A stretch of DNA of 64,000 nt from Chondrus crispus (taxonomy: Eukaryota > Rhodophyta > Florideophyceae > Gigartinales > Gigartinaceae): assembly GCF_000350225.1 (NCBI RefSeq), contig NW_005179107.1, positions 95,157 through 159,156 of the forward strand, written 5' to 3'. Below, in pieces: positions 19,715 to 28,342 of this stretch (positions are counted from its first letter, which is position 1; each line of letters opens with the position of its first letter). The notes beneath the pieces are model-generated. The model was not told the origin of the DNA. It did not search any database and saw nothing but the letters and a program-made list of their open reading frames with translations. The translations under genes were made by a program, and so were the position numbers.

Positions 19715-19927
19715 ATGTCTTCCCCACCCGCCGCCGGCGACTCCGCCCCTCCCGCCAAGGCCACTGGCGAAACCCAAAGCCTCAAGCACCTGCTGTGCGC
19801 GACCGCCTCCGATTTCCGCACCGTCTTCTTCTACCCCCTCTGCACCGGCGTCATGACCGGCGTTGGCTTCGTCGTCGGCAAGCGCATCGGCGAGTTCTTT
19901 TTGTACGGAAACGCAAAGACAGCCTAA
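19715..19927 (+). CDS. Small single-pass membrane protein, unknown function
   Basis: 70 aa. The N-terminal ~20 residues are A/P/S-rich, followed by a short amphipathic stretch (QSLKHLLCATASDF) and one hydrophobic segment (~36-55) with a glycine spacing GVMTGVGFVVG that suits helix packing. A short positively charged C-terminus contains GKRIGEFF. The family was not recognised; small organelle membrane subunits often look like this. ATG context cccATGt. Support comes from the open frame, plausible protein character and position within the alternating gene array. Its stop codon is 10 bp from the stop of the convergent QueC-like gene, so the 3' UTRs must overlap. Confidence 0.55.
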   Translation: MSSPPAAGDSAPPAKATGETQSLKHLLCATASDFRTVFFYPLCTGVMTGVGFVVGKRIGEFFLYGNAKTA

Positions 19928-19937
19928 CAATTAACCC

Positions 19938-20726
19938 CTATCTCATGTAAAACCCGTCCACTTCCGCAACTCCTGCCTCCTCAAACGCCCTCTTCCTCGC
20001 CCGGCACTGCACGCATCGCCCGCAGTGACCATCCCCGCGCCCGATCATGCAGCTCCACGTGCTTTCCCACCTCACGCCCGCTGCCTCCCCGAGCTGGATC
20101 ACCTCGCGTTTCGTCAACTGCTCAAGGGGCGACTCTATTGCCACCCCGCCTAGCGTCTGCCCAACCTCCCGGAATGCTCGTAGAAAGTCGGGCGAGGCTG
20201 AGAGGTACCAGCTCGCGTCGTCCTTGCAGATCGCCACCGAGATCCGTGAAGCACCTTCCTGCCCCGCGAGCGATAGACCGAGAGAGAGCAGCACCCCGTT
20301 CCGGTGGTGCAATGGCACGTGTCGCCGCTCTGTAGAGCGCTTTTGGAAGGCGCTTGTTACACTCGTCAAATCTACCTGTAGTAAATCTGTCACATGCGCG
20401 TGCTTGCACTGCGCCTCGCATGCGCGTAGCTCGTGATGAGCCGCACGCTGGCCATAGTCGCAGAATAGACCCGTAATCTCATGCCCGCCTTTCGACGCAG
20501 CGACGTGTAACAGCGTCGAGCTTTCCACTCCGCCGCTTAGCAGGATTATGTGCCGTGGCTGCCGTGAAAGGTCTGGAGTACTATTGACCGAAGATAATGA
20601 CGTAATGCATGTTCGCAGAATTTGACCTGCAGCATTCGATGAAGATAACCTACTTATTCTCTGCCATGAAGTTGATCGCAGGAACGCAAGTGGAGCTCCG
20701 AATGGAATGAAGCATGACCGATTCAT
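19938..20726 (-). CDS. queC: QueC-like 7-cyano-7-deazaguanine synthase family protein
   Basis: 262 aa. The adenine-nucleotide-alpha-hydrolase fold is marked by a PP-loop SGGVES at 64-69 and FCDYGQRAAHHE at 88-99. Four cysteines (C226, C235, C238, C241) match the spacing of the QueC zinc site and sit in the CGRCVQCRARKRAF context of that family. QueC makes preQ0 from 7-carboxy-7-deazaguanine, ATP and ammonia in queuosine synthesis. The canonical SGGxDS loop has Glu for Asp here. The first ~55 residues precede the domain, carry few acidic residues and many R, S and T, and may be an organelle presequence. Eukaryotes generally salvage queuine, so activity in queuosine synthesis is not assured; a diverged PP-loop role is possible. 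Confidence 0.82.
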   Translation of the reverse strand: MNRSCFIPFGAPLAFLRSTSWQRISRLSSSNAAGQILRTCITSLSSVNSTPDLSRQPRHIILLSGGVESSTLLHVAASKGGHEITGLFCDYGQRAAHHELRACEAQCKHAHVTDLLQVDLTSVTSAFQKRSTERRHVPLHHRNGVLLSLGLSLAGQEGASRISVAICKDDASWYLSASPDFLRAFREVGQTLGGVAIESPLEQLTKREVIQLGEAAGVRWESTWSCMIGRGDGHCGRCVQCRARKRAFEEAGVAEVDGFYMR

Positions 20727-21366
20727 TGGGAGGATCTTGATGTAGTGTCAAACAACGATACACATGGGCTATACTGTAACTACAAATTTTGTAGATGTAC
20801 TACAGATTGTGATTGTGGATGTGATCGTCAAATAAGTCTCCCCAAAAATAGACATTTCGACGGTAGGAGCCAGAAAACTCAACGGAGACCCTCCTCCTTG
20901 TCGCATCGACTCCCCTGTAAACACATGCAGAGCTCTGCACAAAAGAGGCATGACACAGTCTTTTTGTGCACCTATGGGTCGCAGATAGTGTGTCAATCGC
21001 GAAAGTAAACACTCTTCAATGAAAACAGACAAATAGCATAGCCCTTAACTATATTCGAATGACATTCATGTAGGTAGGAACGGAAATTAATATGAATTCA
21101 ATCTGCTCACGCACTTTATTCCTACGGTCGTCAGTCTCAAAATTTTGACGCTCATGCTACCATTGATATCGAAGCACTGGACACGAGAGGGCTTTGGAGG
21201 ATCTGTTTCAATGCCATATCACATGTTACTTGTTCGCAAGCGATGTATGTATGCCATTCATGCGAACTATTCAAAGAAACGTGGATTCTTGGTGTTCGAA
21301 AGCAAAAAAAATCACGCGGAAGCACAGCTCAGCTAGGGTTGCGATATTCCTCTTCTGTCAGACCTG
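20727..21366. other. Intergenic region, QueC-like start to channel-like stop
   Basis: 640 bp. It is moderately AT-rich with no recognisable gene. The 13-mer atatgaattcaat near 21091 also occurs in the arm of the palindrome at 10760, probably by chance. Confidence 0.4.
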
Positions 21367-23226
21367 TCAGACGAGAGAATGGGCCGGAGCGACAATAAGG
21401 GTGAATATGCATATTCCTGTGAAGAGGCCAACAAATTCAAAGACGTCTGTTAAGAACTCCGGCCAGGACATGGTGGGCAAAGTTAGAATTCGTTCAGTTT
21501 CAAACGTGGAAAAATCCATGTTCACCTGGTAATGGTCCACGACTTTGAAGTGCAACCTCGATGACTGACTCAATCCTTGTGCCATTTGGTAAACATTTTT
21601 GCCTTCCACATTCATCTTCTTGAAAGAGTAAATTGAAGAAGACGCCATATCTAAAATCGACATGCCCGTACTGGGCGATACGATAGAATTATTGTTGGCT
21701 TCGGTGGGGTCTTCTGCAAATAATCGTATCGAGTTGAGAGTGTAAAAATCTTTTTCCAGCGCTCGGTTGTCCGGTCCAACAAGAAGTGGGTCAGAGTAGT
21801 TCCAAGTGTATGCTGAATAGTATGGGCCCCTCCCGGTCTTCTCCCATAAATTTGGGTATTCCGGATTGTATCGATACGAAATACTAGCGTTGTCCAGTGT
21901 TGGATAAAAGAAGCCGGAAAAAAAGTAAACATTGCAGTAAAAGTCGATTGGATGGTTGACAATCTTCAAATCATACGCAGTTTTGTTTAGCACACTTTTC
22001 GGATGCCCGTTGAAGTCAAGAATACCTCGCTCTTGAAGACGGTCTGCGAAAAGGTACAACTCAGCCGCAAAAGCCCGGTACAGGACCATATCACGCTGAA
22101 GGAACCTGATCCTACAAGCCCCAAGAAGTCGAGACTTGAAAACTGTTACTTGCAACGAGGGGTTGAACAGGTTTGCGCCGTCCCTCGGGTCAAACGGGTA
22201 CAGAAGTTCTCGTTTCTTCCTTCCGACCCGAAAGCAATAAAAGGCCTGCATCTTGTTTTCACTCAAGTCCTCAAAGGATCCGGTGTTTGCTACATCTCTT
22301 AACGACTTCATTTCTCGTCTGGCATCAAATCCTTTTCGCAATTGATTAACCCGCTCGCCATCTTCAGCTAGCACAACCTCTTCGACTGGAGATTTCTCAG
22401 CATCTGGCAGAGTGTCAGGGAAGTGAATTTCCTTTCGAAAAGATGATTGGGTCCTGTTTGTTCGAATGTAAGTTGTAATACCAAACAATGGGAGCCCTGG
22501 GTGTTCGTCCGTCGGAAAATTTGAGAAAGGAGGAAGATTTGGAGTATCTCCACATATCGTTACTGCCGGCAACTCTAGAGGTGATGGAGCGGACCTCTCT
22601 ATCTGAATGGCAATATTCCTCTGTGCCACATAGAAGTCCTTCGAGAGAAATCCAATAGTTACAATCATACCAATCACCGCACACGCCCATGCGACTGTCG
22701 TCAAGCAGAAAAATCTGTCATCTCTTTCTGCGCTTCTCAAAGGATCAGCAGCCCGAGTCCTTAATTTTCCGTTAGACATCAGGACTTCCAGTAGTGTGCT
22801 GCCTCCTTTGCTCGGAACCGCACCGTCGAAGCGATTGCTGGATGCATCACGCCGGTTGCTTCTAGTTGATCTAGCTCTGTCTGCTTCATCCTCGCTTCCT
22901 GAGTCAAACGATAACATCAGGGGGTCCTGTGCTCGAACGTCACTTTCAATAGCACTGACCCATGTAGAAAAATCGAATTCATCAAGAGCGTTCTCCTCAC
23001 TGTTTTTGCTCAGAATGTCTTCAAGCTGTGCGTGTTTTTCGTTGAGTAGGCTGTCAATTGGACCGGTACTTTCTCCCTGCATAGATTTCGATTCCCGAAC
23101 TGTTTTCAACTTGTAAAGAAGAAGAAGGGCACGCTCCAAACCGTCGAGGCTATTGTTGAGTCCCGCGTGGGTTCTTTGCGCATCAAGTATGTGAAGCTGA
23201 ACAGCTGAAATGGCTTCATCAGTCAT
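21367..23226 (-). CDS. DEG/ENaC/ASC-like membrane protein, paralogue A
   Basis: 619 aa. Acidic, serine-rich cytoplasmic N-terminus (1-170); membrane segment 1 (~172-194); a ~400-residue extracellular region; membrane segment 2 (~595-613); almost no C-terminal tail. Just after segment 1 is LPAVTIC (219-225), matching the post-M1 FPAVTIC signature of DEG/ENaC channels. Segment 2 reads GLFTGICIFTLIV, aligning with the GLFxGxSxxTxxE of that family. The G-x-S selectivity triplet becomes G-I-C and the conserved Glu is lost. Ectodomain motifs GILDF, CNVYFFSGFFYP and GRGPYY are shared with paralogue B. A cation channel is inferred from topology and these motifs, not proven. It is divergent to paralogue B across 606 bp. 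Confidence 0.72.
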   Translation of the reverse strand: MTDEAISAVQLHILDAQRTHAGLNNSLDGLERALLLLYKLKTVRESKSMQGESTGPIDSLLNEKHAQLEDILSKNSEENALDEFDFSTWVSAIESDVRAQDPLMLSFDSGSEDEADRARSTRSNRRDASSNRFDGAVPSKGGSTLLEVLMSNGKLRTRAADPLRSAERDDRFFCLTTVAWACAVIGMIVTIGFLSKDFYVAQRNIAIQIERSAPSPLELPAVTICGDTPNLPPFSNFPTDEHPGLPLFGITTYIRTNRTQSSFRKEIHFPDTLPDAEKSPVEEVVLAEDGERVNQLRKGFDARREMKSLRDVANTGSFEDLSENKMQAFYCFRVGRKKRELLYPFDPRDGANLFNPSLQVTVFKSRLLGACRIRFLQRDMVLYRAFAAELYLFADRLQERGILDFNGHPKSVLNKTAYDLKIVNHPIDFYCNVYFFSGFFYPTLDNASISYRYNPEYPNLWEKTGRGPYYSAYTWNYSDPLLVGPDNRALEKDFYTLNSIRLFAEDPTEANNNSIVSPSTGMSILDMASSSIYSFKKMNVEGKNVYQMAQGLSQSSRLHFKVVDHYQVNMDFSTFETERILTLPTMSWPEFLTDVFEFVGLFTGICIFTLIVAPAHSLV

Positions 23227-23832
23227 GATTGTGTCCCTAATGATTTCTTATGGACTTGTTCAACACTTTCCAAACGAGTTCGCGTGAGCAAAATGTAGGC
23301 ACCAACCCAGATAAGAATGAAAAAATGTTTTGAGGCTACCAGCGTGCCTTATCGAAATAAATGGAATAGAACGATGTCACAGAATTGAGAGAGGCCTCCC
23401 GTCCTGATCCGCAAAGAAAGAAGCGCCCCTGCTCGAAACACGCAATGACGATTTCAAAGAACCAGAAGGCACCCTTTCAGCCAAACCGTCACTTGTCTTA
23501 TCCGGGGGCGTTCTTCAAGAAATTTGGAAGTGCTGCATATGGCATCCCTTCAGCATATTTCATTAGGTAGCCGTCGCTTTCGCACCAGAGCCTGCCACAA
23601 CGTGAAAACTATGTCAACAAAATGATCTGTAGGCGATAGCCTACAGATGCGATAGCAACATTTATGTCGTGTCTTCTCATATTCCGAAAGACATTCCGGG
23701 AGCGGTCGAGGCGTGGTGAAAGTGCAAAAAAGATATTCTTCAAAGTGTCCTGAAGAGATTGTTGTGAGAGCAACACATCCTTACACGCGGCTCATCCTTC
23801 ATCCTTCAAAGTGAAAAGGAGTTTCAGACGCA
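23227..23832. promoter_or_regulatory. Shared divergent promoter of the two channel-like genes
   Basis: 606 bp between start codons. It contains a perfect 10-bp stem with a GATA loop (23625-23648). A direct repeat tcatccttc occurs just before the paralogue B start. Confidence 0.5.
23625..23648. repeat. Inverted repeat, 10-bp arms and 4-nt loop
   Basis: The left arm 23625-23634 (atctgtaggc) and right arm 23639-23648 are exact reverse complements around GATA. It lies roughly in the middle of the divergent promoter. Confidence 0.9.
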
Positions 23833-25843
23833 ATGGGCCGCAAAAGAAAGGAACCCTCAGGAGACGATTCCGCGCTCCCCAATGAAGAAACAGCGCTGGA
23901 GAAATCGTTCCGGGAGTATACAAACGAAGAAACTACTGGGATCTTGAATGCTATTTCAGAAGCAATGGAAGAACTGGAGACGGCCAGACAAGCCATGAAC
24001 TTCATTTCCGCCGATGAAGAGGAAGAAGAGTTTGCTGGTGGAGATGTAGACCCCACCAATTTTCAAGAGGGGTCTCTCGCACAAGTTGAAGATAATGGTA
24101 ACCTGATGACCACAGAGGAAGTCGCTCTGGCTCTTCGTAGAGAGGAAACGTCTAGATCTGGCAAAGAATATCAAGCCGGTCCTGGGTCCGAGACGACTAA
24201 AAAAGGCATGCTACGTTCTAGACTTAAGCTAACGTCGAAAGCTCAAAAGAAGAAGGAGAAAAACGAACACGACATGGAAGTGGGAATTTTTGGGACGACG
24301 GCGAAACCAGGCAAGTGGAGCTTGTCAAATTACTTGCAGTTCTGTCNNNNNNNNNNNNNNNNNNNNNNNNNNNNNNNNNNNNNNNNNNNNNNNNNNNNNN
24401 NNNNNNNNNNNNNNNNNNNNNNNNNNNNNNNNNNNNNNNNNNNNNNAAAAGCGGGTTATTGCAGTTTCTGCTTGGCTCCTAGCTCTAATCGGTCTAATAG
24501 TGTCGCTCGCGTTTGTTACAAAAGATTTTATAGAGAGCAAGAATGAGATGGCAAGCACAGTACGGTTTTTTCAGTCTGAAACGATGAATATGCCTCCGCT
24601 GTGGATATGTACTATGGATACTTCGCTCCCAAATTTCGGAAAGAATCTTGGAAAGCAGTTTCCAGGCCAGCCATTACTCTGGATAGACTTTTTCAAAGGA
24701 TCTAGATCTCTGCTGAACATTACTTATCCTTATACACATGAGATGCCACAACTGGGCACCGTTCATGTGAATGCGTTGGGGCAACCATGTTCACCTCCAA
24801 CCGTTATGAATCCCTCAATTTTTGAAGAAGAAAACAAAATTGCACCAAATTGCTTCCATTGCTTTTCTCTCGATGGCACTCCCAGAATTGTGTTTGAAAG
24901 ATCTCATCATGAGGATGAACATGACCACGAAGCAGGCACAGCTTCTAAAATGCATGCTACAATTCGAATGGCTAGGCACTCTGTCTTCTCAAAATGCAGG
25001 ATGTCGCAGATGGGGCTTTCAAGAGATGCCTTCGCCTTTTTCACAGGCCAGATCAAGACACACCATCAAGAACTGAAAGCTAGAGGAATATTAGATTTTG
25101 GAGTCTTCGACCCGACAAATGGGTTTCACAACCAATACCTATGGCCTCTTTATAGGATGGGATTCGGGAATGCTACAGTTGATTTTGCAGTCTATGATGT
25201 TGTCGATATGTTATGCAATGTGTACTTGTTTTCCGACTATTTCTATCCCTCGTCGGCAAAGGCTGTGAGGTACAAATTTAATGACAAGTACTACAGGTGG
25301 GAGAGAACTGGTGAGGGCCCTTACTACCCAAGCAAATTTGATGAATATTACAGTGGAGTCTCTTCCAGACCGGCTCTGTATTCAGAGCTAGGGGCGATTG
25401 GAACTGAAAAATATGAGAATCGATCCATGTATGCTGGTCAGTCTCTACACATCGTGACTAATCGCAGTATGGTAGACAAGGCGGATGTCGTTGCTAGTCT
25501 GGAGCCATTTCATATGGCAAGTCTTCGATTCACGAGAAACATGATTCATGAAACTGAGTCATATGAAGCTAAAGTCTCCCGGACGATTCTTCAAACGGGA
25601 GACGTTCGGGCCGTGCATTATGTCTATTTCATGGATGTTAGTTTCGAAAATTTCATGACCAGAGTTGTGTCCAAGCAGCTCACGGTTTCGTGGTCAGCGT
25701 TCGCAGCCGATTTCTTCGGACTTACATCACTGTTCTTAGATGTTTCTGTGTACACATTAATTGTTGCCCCCTTGATTATGAGAGCAAGAAAGAAAGCACT
25801 CATCGCTCGAAAAAATAAGGTTCAAGCACGCCATGTCGTTTAG
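23833..25843 (+). CDS. DEG/ENaC/ASC-like membrane protein, paralogue B, interrupted by assembly gap
   Basis: Coding sequence is seen on both sides of 100 Ns. 23833-24346 encodes 171 acidic and lysine-rich cytoplasmic residues from MGRKRKEPSG. 24449-25843 encodes 464 residues starting just before membrane segment 1 (VIAVSAWLLALIGLIVSLAF). The frames differ across the gap, but the gap length is a placeholder, so one continuous gene is the simple reading. After segment 1 comes MPPLWIC (the counterpart of LPAVTIC in A), then a large ectodomain with GILDF, CNVYLFSDYFYP and GEGPYYPS shared with A. Segment 2 is SLFLDVSVYTLIVAP, with Asp at the position of the first selectivity-filter Gly. A basic tail follows. 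An intron inside the gap cannot be excluded. Confidence 0.72.
24347..24446. other. Assembly gap (100 N)
   Basis: Exactly 100 undetermined bases inside paralogue B, a conventional size for a gap of unknown length. Missing codons lie between the cytoplasmic N-terminus and membrane segment 1. Confidence 0.99.
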
Positions 25844-28342
25844 ACACTAAACTTTTGATTCGGCAAGCCAAGCATGACAATTTCCAAGTGTCATAGAATT
25901 TTGAGCAGACATGGGAGTAGCTTTTTGCCGCTACTCAATTCAGGGGTCTCGAGATGGAAACACTGACGAAAAAAACAAGGCTGATACATCTCTGTCAGTA
26001 AGCCTCATTGTTGTGAGGCGGCCGATACCCCGTGCGAGAAAATTCCTAGTAGAGCAATTCCCTTATTGATAATGTTGTCAAATTTGAATGGGACATTTCG
26101 GGAGATGTAAAAACATGCGGCACTGAATGCACATAAACTTAGTTTATCCAACAGTTCAAGTTGAGTGTTCAAATTGAGTTTTATGCAAAGGACGGTTTGA
26201 GGGAATGTGCTAAAGCATAATCCCTCTGCTAGAGCACATTCCCTCAAGCTGTTTATTGCTTTACTTCGGCGCATCCTTGAAAATTTTTTTAGTCGAACGT
26301 TTGTGATTGTGCAAGAATCGGCAAAACATAATGCTACAATTGGTCTTGGTATATGATTGGTGGATTGAAAAGGGAGCTTGACATTATCAAAACCAGTACT
26401 TGTTCCTTAGACTTTCATTTCGCATCGCGGAGGTCACTATGTTTCTTCAGAGAATATTTTCATATTTCGTATTGGCGTTTGTTGAGATATGGGCAGATGT
26501 AAAGTTCTGATTTCACGCGGTTTATCCGGGAAAGCGCATAAACCAGAAAATATCCTGGGTCTAGCGCAAACACAGATGACAGAAGACGAGCGTTTCCTAT
26601 ATCAAGATTCATAAGAAGCGTTACTCAGTCTTGGATAATGAAACGGAAGGCTTTGAAGATGTGCTTACGAGCCACAAAGTACGTAGTTCAATGCGAACTG
26701 TTTGTCGTATAGTTTCTAGAATTGATTGTTTGGAATCTGTTCCATGTTTGAACTACCGGTGCTACAGTATACAATTTCAGTGATTGCCTCAGAGTATCCT
26801 GCTTTTGGAGACCTATCGCTTTTCAAATCAAGATCTTGGTAGATCTTGAGAAGGAAGAACTTTTTACTTGCATCGTGTATGTAGTCGTTTCACATGACAT
26901 GAAGCATGATTATAGATATGATGATTAGAGATAGAGAGATAGTTATCGCCTCCTGTACTGCACATGGCGAATTTCAATTTTTTAAGTCTTCTCTTGCGGG
27001 ATTGGCGCTTTCGCTTACAACCCAGATCAACAAGGGGTTTTATACATAGCACATCGCCATAGATTTCAGATCGTTTGCCGCGAAAGGGGATATGGAAACG
27101 ACGCAAGATGGCACACTGCCATCCGAACACAAATATTGCAGTGATGGCATTATAAAGTGTCTCAGCTTGTGGTTTGGGGTTTCTCACTAGACATGTGTCT
27201 GTTGCGAGTGTGGACTGTGCACACCCTAATTAATAATGATGCGCAAAAAGTGCAGTGTGAGTGGTTGATATATGTCTCAAACGATATACCTCTCTGAAGT
27301 GTCTTCCAATATTCTTTCGCAAGTGCACACGCGCGATTTCTTCGACATATGAATTCGAGATAAAACTAGGGCACCAAGGGCAGTGGACACCATCTGAGTT
27401 CGGCTGATCATGGTTGGACAGTGTGACGAGAGATTAATGTGCGCGCGGGCAAAAGACGCGCGATAGATAGATATTGATATCCGCTCAACGACTGCCCAGG
27501 GACCCACGAGAGTGCATGAAACAATTACTTGATCTGTTCGATGGGCAAATTTGGGACTAGCGCCTGCTTCTATTGAGTTTTAACTCTTAAGACGGACGCA
27601 CAGAAAGGAAGTACAACAACTAATGGAAGTCGCGAGATTGGCTTGGAGGATTTTGAGGACGTTTTCCCAGACTCGTAGCGATGTGTGTTCCGAAAGAGGA
27701 AAAGTTCCGGCACGAGACAATTGAAGGGACGAAACTGCAAAGTACTGAGATGCTTTGTAAATGCAGGGAGTTAGTGAAAGCAGTATCGAGTGCGATTCGA
27801 GTGATAGAACTGAGCGAGGTATTTGTACGAAATGCGTTTGTGAGGAAAGTATGAAACAGAGGGCGCAGTTGCGAATTCGGCGGTTGGCGGAAGATTGCGA
27901 ATGTCCATCCAATAGAGGAGAGGGAGGTGAAAATACGGCGATAGCAATTGGCTAGCTGCTCATGAGTCGGGAGATCATTTGAAACGTGTAAGGGTCACGT
28001 TGTCTCGACGTGCGAAGAAATGTGTGGCACATGGCCACACATTACTGAGCGCAATTTCAGGACACACCCAACTGCTCCTCGTCAGCACCGGCCGTAAAAC
28101 GGAAAACAGTCCCCAAAGGTCCTCTCGGTCGCCGGCCGACGCTGAGGTTTCTAACCTCAAAATAAACACTTACATATCTCCTTGTCCACTCCCTTCATTT
28201 CCGTCTTTGCCGCCCCACCCATATCTTGTCCTCTTTTCGCTTTTGTTACCGTCAACACCGGTTTCAACACCCAAGAGTCCACTTGACTCATTTCTCTCCG
28301 TCTTTGCAATTACTTCCTACCGCCCCATCCTTTTTCGCCATC
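25844..28342. other. 2.5-kb gene-poor region
   Basis: No convincing gene: the ORFs of 60-140 codons on both strands have no family features and overlap one another. It is more AT-rich than the neighbouring genes and holds a hairpin-forming inverted repeat (26197-26247). The last ~180 bp before 28343 are pyrimidine-rich (ctcccttc-like runs) and probably contain the asparagine synthetase promoter and leader. Confidence 0.5.
26197..26247. repeat. Inverted repeat, 15-bp arms and 21-nt loop
   Basis: The left arm 26197-26211 (ttgagggaatgtgct) is the exact reverse complement of 26233-26247. It would form a stable hairpin if transcribed. Confidence 0.9.

Noticed and set aside
26005-27912. Several 76-110-codon minus-strand ORFs in the gene-poor region
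   Set aside because: No conserved motifs, mixed frames and lengths expected by chance.
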